From Olsenella sp. KH3B4 (lineage in GTDB: Bacteria; Actinomycetota; Coriobacteriia; Coriobacteriales; Atopobiaceae), in contig FOHD01000002.1 in the NCBI GenBank assembly GCA_900111695.1, positions 248,001 through 312,000 of the forward strand: a DNA stretch of 64,000 nucleotides, in the 5' to 3' direction. Positions 16,028 to 24,485 of the stretch are shown in pieces. The notes below the pieces were generated by a model that was not told the origin of the DNA, did no database searches, and saw only the letters and a list, made by a program, of their open reading frames with translations. A program made the translations under genes and the position numbers. Each line of letters starts with the position of its first letter. The first letter of the stretch is position 1.

Positions 16028-16908
16028 TAGATATCAGCCCCTCCCTTGCGCGCGGCCTCAATGAGCGAGCGGCGCGACATCTCGCCAATAAGCTGCAGGC
16101 GGAAGTCCTTCGACGCGCGCCAGGAGTCGCGCGGGTGCGTCTCGGCCTGGGCGAGCTCGCCAATCTTGTCGACCGCCTCGGCCACGGAAAGGCCGCGCAC
16201 AGCGTCCTCGGCACCCGTAGCGCGCATGGGCGTGGGGGCGGCGACGCCAAAGGCAAGGCGAATGTCATCGATCGTGGACTTGTCTGCGGCGAGCTTGACC
16301 AGGCAGCAGCAGCCCATGGTTGCGATCTCGAGCGCGCGGCGCTTGCCGTACTTGAAGTAGTGGCCGGTGAAGCCCTCATAGTGGTCGCGCGGGATGCGAA
16401 TCTTGACCAGAACCTCGTCGCGCTCCCGGTAGGAGCGGCCGGGGCCCGCGTACCACTCCTCGATGGGAATGGTGCGCTTACCACGCGTGCTCACCACGTC
16501 GAGCAGAGCACCGTAGGCAAAGAGCGTCGAGGCGCTGTCCGCCGAGGTGGCGGCGTTGCACACGTTGCCGCCGATGGTGCCCGAGACGCGTAGCTGCGGG
16601 CCACCCGGGGTGTCGCAGGCCTCGCCCAGCGTGGGGACCGTGGCCTGGATGACGGGGCTCGTGGTGACGTGGTGGAACCACGTGATGGGGCCAATCTCCA
16701 CGGTACCGTCGTCGGCAAGCGTCACGCCGTCCAGCTCGTCATGCAGGTTGTGAATCGAGACCAGGTGCGCACCCGCAAGCTTGCCTCCGCGCACCTTCAC
16801 GAGCACGTCGGTGCCGCCGGCAATAACGATGGCCTGGGGGTCCTCGGCCAGGGCACGGCAGGCGTCCTCGACGCTTGTGGCCTCGTACAGGGATTCAATG
16901 TCGTACAT
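16027..16908 (-). CDS. xdhB: Xanthine dehydrogenase FAD-binding subunit XdhB
   Basis: 293 residues, equal to E. coli XdhB (292). The FAD-binding motif IVIAGGTDVLVK (near residue 30) and the second FAD loop (TIGGNVCNAATSAD, near residue 110) are clear; the CO-dehydrogenase flavoprotein C-terminal domain follows. It passes electrons from XdhC to NAD or another acceptor. Overlaps xdhA by one base (TGATG) and xdhC by one base, so the three subunits are translationally coupled. Confidence 0.94.
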   Translation of the reverse strand: MYDIESLYEATSVEDACRALAEDPQAIVIAGGTDVLVKVRGGKLAGAHLVSIHNLHDELDGVTLADDGTVEIGPITWFHHVTTSPVIQATVPTLGEACDTPGGPQLRVSGTIGGNVCNAATSADSASTLFAYGALLDVVSTRGKRTIPIEEWYAGPGRSYRERDEVLVKIRIPRDHYEGFTGHYFKYGKRRALEIATMGCCCLVKLAADKSTIDDIRLAFGVAAPTPMRATGAEDAVRGLSVAEAVDKIGELAQAETHPRDSWRASKDFRLQLIGEMSRRSLIEAARKGGADI

Positions 16909-19250
16909 CAGATCAGCCCCTCCCTCTTGAAGCCCTCAACAAGACGCTGCGGGGTCATGGGCATGTGGTAGAACTTCACGCCGGTGGCGTCGAGAATGGC
17001 GTCACGGATGGCGGGCGCCGGGGAGATGATGGGGGTCTCGCCAACTGCCTTGTTGCCATAGGGGCCCGTCGGGTCGTCGGACTCGACGAAGTCCGCCTTG
17101 AGGTCGGGCAGATCCATCATCGTGGGAATCTTGTAGTCGAGCAGGGTGTCATTGAGCACGCGGCCGGTCTTGGGGTCCACCTGGACCTCCTCGGAGAGGC
17201 CAAAGCCAATGGACTGACCCATGCCACCGTGCACCTGCTGCTCCACCAGCTTGGGGTTGATGAGGCGGCCGTTGTCCTGCACGGAGATGATCCTGTTGAC
17301 CGTCACCTGGCCGAGCGGCATGTCCACTGTGACGTCTGCGAAGGTGCAGCCCGTAGCGATGGCGTTGGTGTGGACGTTGGCGGTGGCGTAGGCGCTCAGC
17401 TGGTCGTTTGCGTCCACGTTGTAGTAAGCCTCGAGAGCGAGCGAGGCAAGCGTGCATACCTGGCGGCCGGTGGCGTCCCAGATGGCGTGGTCGTGCAGGT
17501 CGAGGTTCTCGCCGGCGGCCGGGTACAGGCGGTGCGCAAAGGCGAGAATCTTCTCGCGCAGCTCAAGCCCTGCCTTCTTGACGGCCGTGCCCGAGACATA
17601 GGTCTGGCGCGATGCGTAGGCGCCGGCGTCATACGGCGTGACGTCGGTGTCCTGGAACGAGACGATGTGGACGTCCTCGGTGTCGATGCCAATGGCCTCG
17701 GCGGCCATCTGCGAGAAGACCGTGTCGGCTCCCTGGCCAATCTCGGTGGCGCCCATCTGGAGCTGCACCGTACCATCCTGGTTGAGCGTGACGCGCGACG
17801 TCGCCGTCTCGAGCGCGAACGGTGCGACGGCCGTCTTGTACACGAAGAACGCGACGCCCACGCCATGGCGGATGGGGCCGGTCTCGTTTGCGTACTCGCG
17901 CTTCTTCTCGTCCCAGTGGATCCACTCCTTGCCCTTCTCCACGCACTGCGGGAGCGTGCAGGTGTGGGCAGCAACGGCACCGCCGGGCGTGAACTCGTCC
18001 ACGAAGCCCTCGCGGATGCAGTTCTTGAGACGGAACTCGACGCCGTCCCAGCCGTTGTCGTGGGCGATGTCGCCCATGAGGCACTCGGCCGTCCAGACAC
18101 CCTCGGGCACGCCGTAGGCACGCATGGCGCCCGTGTGCGGGCCGTTGGTATAGACGGTCCACGCCTCGCTGCGGGAGGCAACCTCGTTGGTGTGGTAGAG
18201 CCAACGGAAGGAGTTCACCGAGTTGAGCACCAGCGCGTGCCCGTGGTGGATGTAGCCACCGGTGTTGGACCAACCGCGGATGGAGCGGGCGTGCAGCAGC
18301 ATGTCGTCGCCGTAGGATGCCTCGACATCGAAGGACTTGGGCTGACGGCCCGAGGTGTCCCAGAAAAGCTCCTCGCGCGAGAGCTCGAGGCGCACGCAGC
18401 GCCCGCCGAGCTGCTGGCAAATCCAGGCGTTGAGCGGCTCGTAGTGGATGTCCTGCTTGGTGCCAAAGCCGCCGCCGATGTAGGGCTTGATCACGCGCAC
18501 GTCGCCCCAGGGAATGCCCAGCGCCTGGCCAATGACGCGGCGCATGATGTGCGGGATCTGGGTGGAGGCCACGCAGACGATCTTGCCGCCCTCCATGTAG
18601 CAGAACGAGGTGCAGGTCTCAATGTGGACCTGGGACTGCTCGCCCGTCTCGGTGTGGATGGCAATGTGGTGGTACGCAGGGTCGTTGATGGCGTCGTCCA
18701 CCGTCTTGTAACCGTACTTTGCGAGGTTCTCCGGACTCGTGAGGGCGCAGGTGTGGGCAACCAGGTTGTCGGGCTTGATGTCTTGGACCGGGTGCTCGGT
18801 ACCCTTGAGAGACTCCTTGGGGTCGTAGACGACGGGCCACTCCTCGTACTCGACCTTGATCTTGCGCAGGGCGCGGTCGCACGCCACAGTGTCCTCGGCC
18901 ACGACTACGGCGATGTTGTCGCCGTAGATGCGGATGCGGTCGTCGAGGAGCTTTCTGTCCGCAAGGTCACGCTTCTCGGCGTGGCTGTCGGCGTACCAGG
19001 GGTGACCGGCCACGGGATAGGGCCTGTCTGGTACGTCAAAGCAGGTGAAGACCGCAACCACGCCCGGGACCTTCTTGGCCTCGGAGGTGTCGATCGAGAG
19101 CACCCGCCCGTTACCGATTGTCGAGTGGAGGATCCTCGCCTCAAGGCAGGGCTTGGGGCAGAGGTCGTCGGTGAACATGGCACGTCCCGTGACCTTGTCG
19201 TACGCGTCGACGCGCGTGATGGGACGTCCGACCTCCCTCAGCTTTTCCAT
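16908..19250 (-). CDS. xdhA: Xanthine dehydrogenase molybdenum-binding subunit XdhA
   Basis: 780 residues, the size of the XdhA large subunit. The N-terminal a/b hammerhead domain (residues about 10-130) is followed by molybdopterin-binding segments: GGGFGTKQD, GAMRAYGVPEG, and near the end VGETPIISPAPAIRDAI with the conserved active-site Glu in GETP. It hydroxylates xanthine (and probably hypoxanthine). GGAGAGGGAG precedes the ATG. It is first in xdhABC and has an operator-like palindrome only 36 bp upstream. The cytosine-ligand form of the cofactor and its sulfido or selenido ligand would need maturation genes that are not in this window. Confidence 0.95.
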   Translation of the reverse strand: MEKLREVGRPITRVDAYDKVTGRAMFTDDLCPKPCLEARILHSTIGNGRVLSIDTSEAKKVPGVVAVFTCFDVPDRPYPVAGHPWYADSHAEKRDLADRKLLDDRIRIYGDNIAVVVAEDTVACDRALRKIKVEYEEWPVVYDPKESLKGTEHPVQDIKPDNLVAHTCALTSPENLAKYGYKTVDDAINDPAYHHIAIHTETGEQSQVHIETCTSFCYMEGGKIVCVASTQIPHIMRRVIGQALGIPWGDVRVIKPYIGGGFGTKQDIHYEPLNAWICQQLGGRCVRLELSREELFWDTSGRQPKSFDVEASYGDDMLLHARSIRGWSNTGGYIHHGHALVLNSVNSFRWLYHTNEVASRSEAWTVYTNGPHTGAMRAYGVPEGVWTAECLMGDIAHDNGWDGVEFRLKNCIREGFVDEFTPGGAVAAHTCTLPQCVEKGKEWIHWDEKKREYANETGPIRHGVGVAFFVYKTAVAPFALETATSRVTLNQDGTVQLQMGATEIGQGADTVFSQMAAEAIGIDTEDVHIVSFQDTDVTPYDAGAYASRQTYVSGTAVKKAGLELREKILAFAHRLYPAAGENLDLHDHAIWDATGRQVCTLASLALEAYYNVDANDQLSAYATANVHTNAIATGCTFADVTVDMPLGQVTVNRIISVQDNGRLINPKLVEQQVHGGMGQSIGFGLSEEVQVDPKTGRVLNDTLLDYKIPTMMDLPDLKADFVESDDPTGPYGNKAVGETPIISPAPAIRDAILDATGVKFYHMPMTPQRLVEGFKREGLI

Positions 19251-19285
19251 GACAAGCTCCCTCTCCTAGAAACCTGTATTGCTGC

Positions 19286-19300
19286 ATAACAAAATGTTAG
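19286..19300. promoter_or_regulatory. Purine-island operator, site 5 (upstream of xdhA)
   Basis: ATAAC-AAAAT-GTTAG, 36 bp before the xdhA ATG. On the minus strand it is followed by GCAG and CAATAC, resembling the GCAG-TAAGAC that follows site 2. Confidence 0.6.
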
Positions 19301-19442
19301 TGACCCCGCGAGGGTCAGAGTCGCGGCAGCGGCGAATGGTCACAAACCGCTGCCGACCGTTCATCCGTACGTAATGGTCTCACATGCCCTCTGAGCTGGT
19401 CGTTATTCACGAAGAAAAGCAACGGCTCCAGCAAGGCCGAGA

Positions 19443-19471
19443 GGCGCCGGGCACCCAGGATGCCCGGCGCC
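19443..19471 (-). terminator. Hairpin after the second guanine deaminase gene
   Basis: GGCGCCGGGCA and TGCCCGGCGCC form a perfect 11-bp stem with a 7-nt loop, starting 8 bp after the stop. The T-rich stretch comes only about 20 nt later, so it may be a weak terminator or a 3' stabiliser. Confidence 0.55.
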
Positions 19472-19478
19472 AACGCGC

Positions 19479-20762
19479 TTACAGCACGCGTGCACCAGCC
19501 ACGTACTTCTCGACGAGGCGACCGCCCTCCTCGGCGAGGTACATATAGCGCTCCACGCGCTCCGCCGGGTTGCACTCGAGCGTCGTACGCAGGCCGGAGT
19601 CGTCCAGAACCAGGACGTCCGCCTCGTATCCCTGCTCGAAGGTGCCCACCTTGCCAAAGAACGCGCCACCGCCAACCGTGGCGATATAGAACGCCTCAGC
19701 GGTAGAGAGGGGCTTGAGGTTCTGGTCCACCAGACGCCAGCGGAGCTTTGAGCAGCCCACCAGGTCTGCCACCGCGCGGAACATCGAGAGGGACGCGCCG
19801 CCAGCGACGTCGGTGCCAAGGCCAACGTTCATGCCCTCGACCAGGTAGCGGCGGATGGGGGCAATGCCCGAGGACAGCTGCATGTTGGACTGCGGGCACG
19901 TTGCGACAAAGACGTTGTGCTTCTTGAGGATGGCAATCTCCTCGTCCGTGGAGTAGTTGCAGTGGGCCATGACGGTCTTGCCCTCACCGTCGAGCTGGCC
20001 AAAGTGCTCGTAGGTCTCGCCGTAGCAGGTAGACCACGGAGCCAGCCCATGCACCCAGTCAATCTCGGAAAGGTTCTCCGAGAGGTGCGACTGCAGCGGC
20101 AGCCCCCTCTCCTGCTTGAGCTTGCCCAACCCCTCCATGAGCTCGTCGGAGCAGGTGGGGGTGAAGCGCGGCGTCAGGATGGGCCTGGTGTTGGCGTAGC
20201 CCTTGGCCTCGACGTCGTTGAGCCAGCGCACCGTGTCGGCAAGCGACGTGGCCGCGTCCTTCTCGCACAGGTAATCGGGGCTGTTGCGGTCCATGTTGAC
20301 CTTGCCCACATAGGTCTTGAGGCCGGTTGCCTCGAGCTTGTCCATGAGGAGCTCGGTGGGCTCCACGTGCATGGTGCCAAAGACAACCGCGCGCGTGGTG
20401 GGCGAGTGGAGCAGGTCGTCGCTAAAGATGTCGTAGGCGCGCTCGGCATAGGAGAGGTCGGCGTACTTGCTCTCCTCCGGGAAGGTGTGGGTGTTGAGCC
20501 ACTCGAGGAGCTCGAGGTCCATGCCCATGCCACGGAAGCTGTACTGCGGCGCGTGGACGTGGATGTCGTTCATGCCGGGGATGACGAGCTTGCCTGTGTG
20601 GTCAACAATGCGAATGCCCTCGTACTCGGCAGGGAGCTCCTGGTAGACGCCCTGGACGATGCCGTCGACAACTACCAGGTAGCCGTCCTTAGCCCAGGAG
20701 AGCGTGTGGTTGTGGCGCGACCAGACAATGTCGCCCTTGATTGCAAATACGTTCTCGTTCAT
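19479..20762 (-). CDS. Guanine deaminase-like amidohydrolase, paralogue 2
   Basis: 427 residues. The metal motif is MNDIHVHAPQYSFRG (His68, His70), with further ligands in PLQSHLSEN, MAHCNYST and GLGTDVAGG, the same arrangement as the first guanine deaminase, and it keeps the GuaD-type GTMH segment. It most likely deaminates guanine to xanthine, though a related aminopurine or pterin is possible. It is 44 bp behind the AzgA-type permease gene in the same direction, so uptake and deamination are probably co-expressed. GGGGAG precedes the ATG. Confidence 0.85.
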   Translation of the reverse strand: MNENVFAIKGDIVWSRHNHTLSWAKDGYLVVVDGIVQGVYQELPAEYEGIRIVDHTGKLVIPGMNDIHVHAPQYSFRGMGMDLELLEWLNTHTFPEESKYADLSYAERAYDIFSDDLLHSPTTRAVVFGTMHVEPTELLMDKLEATGLKTYVGKVNMDRNSPDYLCEKDAATSLADTVRWLNDVEAKGYANTRPILTPRFTPTCSDELMEGLGKLKQERGLPLQSHLSENLSEIDWVHGLAPWSTCYGETYEHFGQLDGEGKTVMAHCNYSTDEEIAILKKHNVFVATCPQSNMQLSSGIAPIRRYLVEGMNVGLGTDVAGGASLSMFRAVADLVGCSKLRWRLVDQNLKPLSTAEAFYIATVGGGAFFGKVGTFEQGYEADVLVLDDSGLRTTLECNPAERVERYMYLAEEGGRLVEKYVAGARVL

Positions 20763-20806
20763 GACGTACTCCCCTCACGTAAGGCGCACAGCACGTGTGC
20801 CGTCGA

Positions 20807-22189
20807 CTAGATGAAGAAATACTTGATGCAGAACAGCACGAACAGAACCCACATCACGCCAGAGATCTTCTTGCGGTTCTCTGCGCCAGAGCAGGCGTTG
20901 ATTGCCACGTAGGAGATGATGCCAAGAGAGATGCCCTCGGCGATAGAGTACATGAAGGGCATGGCGACAATGGCGACAAACGCGGGCAGGGCCTCGGTCG
21001 CGGTGCCCCAGTCGATCTGCGTGACGGCGCCGAACATCATGAAGCCAACAATGACGAGGGCAGGTGCCGTGGCAAACGAGGGAATGGCCAGGAAGATCGG
21101 CGAGAGGAACAGCGACAGCAGGAACAGGACGGCCGTGGTGATGCCGGTGAGGCCGGTGCGACCACCCTGGGCGATGCCGGCAGTGCACTCAACGGCGGTT
21201 GCGGTGGAAGAGGTGCCGATGAGACCAGCGAACGTGGTAGCCAGGGACTCCGCGAGCAGGGCGCCCTTCACGTTGGGGAGCTTGCCGTTCTCGTCGAGGA
21301 GGCCTGCCTTGGATGCAGAGCCAATCAGCGTGCCAATGGTGTCGAAGAGGTTGGTAAACAGGAACGCGAAGACCACAGAGGCAAAGCCAACCGAGAAGAA
21401 GTTGGAGAAGTCCAGCTTAAAGGCAATGGGGGCAATCGAAGGAACCGAGAGGCCATGCGAGAAGTCGGGCAGGAGGCTCGCAAAGCCGGCGTCGGGGTTG
21501 GGCACGTAGACACCCGTGAGCTGGCACACAATGCCGATGCCCCAGGTGATGAGGATGCCCAGGAGGATGTTGCCGCGCACGTTGTTGCACACGAGGATAG
21601 CGGTGATGATGATGCCGATAAGCGCGAGAAGCGCCGAGATGCCGGCGGTCGAGAAGGTCCCGGCCTCGATGGAGCCATGGAACGAGAACATCGAGATGAG
21701 CGTGGCCTCGTTAGAAATCACCAGGCCGGAGTTCTTGAGGCCGATGATCGTGATGAAGAGGCCGACGCCTGCGGTGATTGCATACTTGAGGTTCATGGGG
21801 ATGGCGTTGAAGATGGCCTCGCGCACGTTGGTGAGCGAGAGGATCACAAAGATGATGCCCTCAACAAAGATTGCGGTGAGCGCCGTCTGCCAGGAGTAAC
21901 CCATGCCCAGGCATACCGTGTAGGCAAAGTAGGCATTGATGCCCATGCCCGGTGCCAGGATGAACGGGTAGTTGGTGAGGAACGCCATCATCAGAGTGCC
22001 GATGGTCGAGATGAGGACCGTCGCGGTAAAGAGGGAGTCCTGTGGCATGCCTGTTGCCGAGAGGACCGAGGGGTTCACCGCGAGGATGTACGCCGCGGTG
22101 ATGAAGGTCGTAAGGCCGGCGAGAAGCTCGGTCCTTACCGAGGTTCCACGCTCCTTGAGGTGGAAGAACTTATCGAGTGCACTCTCCAT
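20807..22189 (-). CDS. AzgA-family (NCS2-like) purine permease, GhxQ/PbuG type
   Basis: 460 residues from the ATG at 22189; upstream codons are open but the Shine-Dalgarno match is weak everywhere. About 12-14 hydrophobic segments. Diagnostic motifs are LAGLTTFITAAYILAVNP near the start, APGMGINAYFAY, and GTSSTATAVECTAGIAQGG, which is the AzgA form of the substrate site. AzgA proteins import hypoxanthine, guanine and adenine with protons. Paired with the guanine deaminase paralogue 2. Together with the NCS2 permease and the nucleoside ABC system it gives the cell three purine uptake routes. Confidence 0.9.
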   Translation of the reverse strand: MESALDKFFHLKERGTSVRTELLAGLTTFITAAYILAVNPSVLSATGMPQDSLFTATVLISTIGTLMMAFLTNYPFILAPGMGINAYFAYTVCLGMGYSWQTALTAIFVEGIIFVILSLTNVREAIFNAIPMNLKYAITAGVGLFITIIGLKNSGLVISNEATLISMFSFHGSIEAGTFSTAGISALLALIGIIITAILVCNNVRGNILLGILITWGIGIVCQLTGVYVPNPDAGFASLLPDFSHGLSVPSIAPIAFKLDFSNFFSVGFASVVFAFLFTNLFDTIGTLIGSASKAGLLDENGKLPNVKGALLAESLATTFAGLIGTSSTATAVECTAGIAQGGRTGLTGITTAVLFLLSLFLSPIFLAIPSFATAPALVIVGFMMFGAVTQIDWGTATEALPAFVAIVAMPFMYSIAEGISLGIISYVAINACSGAENRKKISGVMWVLFVLFCIKYFFI

Positions 22190-22463
22190 GTCACACACCA
22201 CTTTCTCGTAGTTGGATGCCAACACGTACTGCCCGCAGGCGAGCTTTTCTCGCCGGAGGGTTGGTTCCACGCTTGATGTGTGTCTGAAGGTGCCGCGCTC
22301 TTAGCGAGCCATCGGGGATCGCTGATGCAGCCAACGTGACTGCCGGCAGGTGCGCGGTTGAACTGACATTCGGGGTAGGTCGCTTGCTGGAAGGTCTTCT
22401 CGGCTCGTCCCATTTAATGCGGCACAGGGTGCCGATGGGAGCGCCAGGGACACTGCATTCCTG

Positions 22464-22495
22464 CCAACAAGTTTTGTTGTCACACTATTTGTTTT
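22464..22495. promoter_or_regulatory. Weak purine-island operator, site 6
   Basis: CAAC-AAGTTTT-GTTG (22465-22479) and CACAC-TATTT-GTTTT (22481-22495) adjoin. Neither matches the consensus fully, but the TATTT centre and GTTT arm equal those of site 2. They lie about 280 bp before the AzgA-type permease gene. Confidence 0.35.
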
Positions 22496-22669
22496 TTGTA
22501 ATGTCGATATTAAGGGCGCATTTCAGATTGGTGTCGTCACTCCCGCAGGCGGTAGGCACTGTTCCGCAAGCGGCTGCATATTATCCAGAGATTGATAAGG
22601 CGTTATGCATATCAATACCTATCGGAGGGTTACATATCGCTATTAGGCGAGAAGTGAGGGCGCCGTGGC

Positions 22670-22725
22670 GGTGCCACAGCGAGGGTTTCGCACGCGCTTG
22701 CTGCGGAAACGGGCCTTCCGGCGCC
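22670..22725. repeat. 56-nt GGCGCCACAG repeat, copy 2
   Basis: GGTGCCACAGCGAGGGTTTC at the start and CCTTCCGGCGCC at the end; about 85% like copy 1 by eye. Its right arm pairs with the following CGCCGGAAGGCC. Confidence 0.7.
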
Positions 22726-22744
22726 AGAATCTCGCCGGAAGGCC
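22712..22744 (-). terminator. Hairpin after the first BMP lipoprotein gene
   Basis: GGCCTTCCGGCG and CGCCGGAAGGCC form a perfect 12-bp stem with a 9-nt loop. It uses the end of the 56-nt repeat. No T-run follows. Confidence 0.45.
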
Positions 22745-22778
22745 CCGCCAGATGGCCCGCGTCCCTCACCTCATGCTA

Positions 22779-23867
22779 CTAAAGCGTAGCCTTTACGGCA
22801 TCGACCTCGTCGTCGGTAAGGAAGGTGTCGCCCTTGATCTGCTCGGTGTACTCCGCGACCTTGTCCTGAACCTCCTGCGAGACCTTGTCGGAGTAGCTCC
22901 CCAGGTAGACGCCACCGTTATCCATGTTTGCCTCGATCACGGCGCCGTTTCCGAACGAGCCCGCCTCGACCTCGTCCATGGCCTGGCCAAACATCCAGTC
23001 GGTGACGGTGGACGTGATCACGCTGGGGTTGTCGGCCCCAACCGAGTCGATAGGCTGTGCAATGTCGAAGTGCGTGTCGACACCTGCTTCCTCAAGCGCC
23101 TGGCGCGCGCCATTATCTACGGCAGACGCGTCGCCCCACATGACGTCGACGTTGTTGGAGGCGATCCACTGGTTAGTGATATTGGTGCCAAAGGACGCAT
23201 CGGTGAAGCCGGCATCAAAGTTGTAATGACCCTCGACCTGCGGGTTCACCTTCTGTGCTGCCGCGAGGTAGGCGGCGTACTTGGTGAGCGTGGTAGGCAG
23301 GCGCATGCCACCGATGAAACCAATCTGACCAGTGCTGGTCATGAGGCCAGCCACCACGCCGGCGAGGGCGCCGGTCTGCTTAAGGTTCACCTGGACCGTC
23401 TCGACCTTCTCGAGAGTCTCGTAGTCGGCGAGGTCGGTGGTGGGGTCGGTATTGGTCATGAGGAAGTGAACGTTGGGGTTAGACTCCGCCGCCTCGGCCA
23501 CCACGTCGCCCCACGCCGAGACAAACTCGTTGCCAGCGGCGATGATGAGGTCGACGTCCTGGTCAACATAGGACTGCGCTGCAGAAGCCGCGTCCGCCGA
23601 GGCGGTGTTCTCCTTGGGCTCGAGCATCTCCCAGTTGGGGTGAGACTCGATGGCCTTGGTGAGAGACTCGTAGTGACCCTGGCCCCAACCGCCATCGTTC
23701 TTGGGACCGCTGATGACCATTGCCACCTTGTAGCTGGTCTTCTCGGCGGTGCTATTGCTAGAGCCGCTCGACGAGGAACCGCATCCCGCAAGCGTGAGCC
23801 CGCATGCAGCTGCAGCGCCTCCCAGGCCAAGCGTAATGGCATCTCTGCGCGTAACGTTCGCTGACAT
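22779..23867 (-). CDS. BMP-family nucleoside-binding lipoprotein, paralogue A
   Basis: 362 residues from the ATG at 23867 (GGGAGGAAG before it). The N-terminus has TRRD, a hydrophobic stretch and a lipobox LAGC with Cys29, then a Ser/Gly linker, so it is an anchored extracellular lipoprotein. The body is the PnrA/BmpA fold: KVAMVISG, DGGWGQGHYESL, DVDLIIAAGNEF, IGGM and DVMWGDASAVDNGA. Such proteins bind purine nucleosides for a NupOPQ-type ABC importer. It follows the deaminase gene by 37 bp. It is a close paralogue of the lipoprotein at 24486-25610 and lies at the end of the transporter operon. Confidence 0.9.
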   Translation of the reverse strand: MSANVTRRDAITLGLGGAAAACGLTLAGCGSSSSGSSNSTAEKTSYKVAMVISGPKNDGGWGQGHYESLTKAIESHPNWEMLEPKENTASADAASAAQSYVDQDVDLIIAAGNEFVSAWGDVVAEAAESNPNVHFLMTNTDPTTDLADYETLEKVETVQVNLKQTGALAGVVAGLMTSTGQIGFIGGMRLPTTLTKYAAYLAAAQKVNPQVEGHYNFDAGFTDASFGTNITNQWIASNNVDVMWGDASAVDNGARQALEEAGVDTHFDIAQPIDSVGADNPSVITSTVTDWMFGQAMDEVEAGSFGNGAVIEANMDNGGVYLGSYSDKVSQEVQDKVAEYTEQIKGDTFLTDDEVDAVKATL

Positions 23868-23904
23868 AGCTTCCTCCCTCTCCAAGCAAGCCCCCATGCT
23901 TGCC

Positions 23905-24402
23905 CTAGTCCCAATACCCCTCGTGAACTGCCGCCGCCTCGGCCTCTAGCTCGGGGAATGGTCCCACGACCTCGATGGGCTTCTGCCCGGCAGCGAAGAT
24001 CTTCCTACACGGCAGGTCAAACGTGGGGTTCTGCTCGTTGGAGCCGGTGAGCTCCAAGAGCCTGCGCTCGGTCATGGCGTAGACCACGCGACCGACGTTT
24101 CCCCAGTAGATGGCACCAGAGCACATCGAGCAGGGCTCGGCCGACGTGTACAGCGAGCAGTCCCAGAGGTAGCCCTTCTCGTACAGCTGGCTCGCGCGCT
24201 CCATGAGCTGCGTCTCCGCATGCCCAGTGCACTTGTGCGTCTCTATCTCGACGTTCTCCTGCTCGAGAAGGACTTCGCCATCGGGCGAGACGAGAATCGC
24301 CCCAAAGGGCGTATTGCCATGCTCGCGCGAGCTTCTGGAAACCTCTATGGCCCTTCTCAGCAGCGCCACGTCCTCATCGTGCGAGAACTCCTTGCGCGCC
24401 AT
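23905..24402 (-). CDS. CDA-fold nucleoside/guanine deaminase
   Basis: 165 residues from the ATG at 24402. A cytidine-deaminase-fold zinc enzyme: HAE motif with His61 and catalytic Glu63, and PCSMC with Cys91 and Cys94. The length and the motif order match the nucleoside-deaminase group that includes Bacillus-type guanine deaminase and TadA. A tRNA-editing TadA role is unlikely because it sits between two nucleoside-binding lipoprotein genes; deamination of imported guanine, guanosine or adenosine fits the setting. It would be a third, unrelated guanine/purine deaminase in the island. Confidence 0.8.
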   Translation of the reverse strand: MARKEFSHDEDVALLRRAIEVSRSSREHGNTPFGAILVSPDGEVLLEQENVEIETHKCTGHAETQLMERASQLYEKGYLWDCSLYTSAEPCSMCSGAIYWGNVGRVVYAMTERRLLELTGSNEQNPTFDLPCRKIFAAGQKPIEVVGPFPELEAEAAAVHEGYWD

Positions 24403-24435
24403 GCACCCTCCCCCTTTTCCTGCCTCTCGAATACC

Positions 24436-24470
24436 AAAAGAGGCCGCCCCCAAAACACGGAGACGGCCTC
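24436..24470 (-). terminator. Terminator after the second BMP lipoprotein gene
   Basis: On the minus strand GAGGCCG pairs with CGGCCTC and TTTT follows. It separates the lipoprotein B gene from the deaminase gene and may reduce read-through. Confidence 0.6.
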
Positions 24471-24485
24471 GGAACGTTGGCTGTT

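Larger units (their letters stand above)
22190..22778. other. Intergenic stretch upstream of the AzgA-type permease
   Basis: 589 bp. It contains two weak operator-like palindromes (22464-22495), a degenerate ModE-like half pair (22601-22624), a copy of the 56-nt repeat (22670-22725) and a terminator-like hairpin for the lipoprotein gene to the right. I looked for a purine riboswitch in the leader and saw no convincing core. Confidence 0.5.

Noticed and set aside
16875..19289. An 804-codon open frame on the plus strand across xdhA
   Set aside because: It is antisense to a clear XdhA with all family motifs; high GC at third codon positions leaves the opposite strand open. The composition (Val, Gly, Asp, His-rich) is typical of such shadows.
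22190..22560. Purine riboswitch upstream of the AzgA-type permease
   Set aside because: I looked for the conserved purine-riboswitch core and loop-loop elements on the minus strand and found none convincing.
22601..22624. Possible fourth ModE-like box (CGTTAT-N12-CTATCG)
   Set aside because: The right half matches only four of six positions and the arms do not extend; kept out of the ModE set.
23905..24402. The CDA-fold protein as tRNA adenosine deaminase TadA
   Set aside because: Catalytic motifs alone do not separate them, but its place between two nucleoside-binding lipoprotein genes favours a metabolic deaminase.
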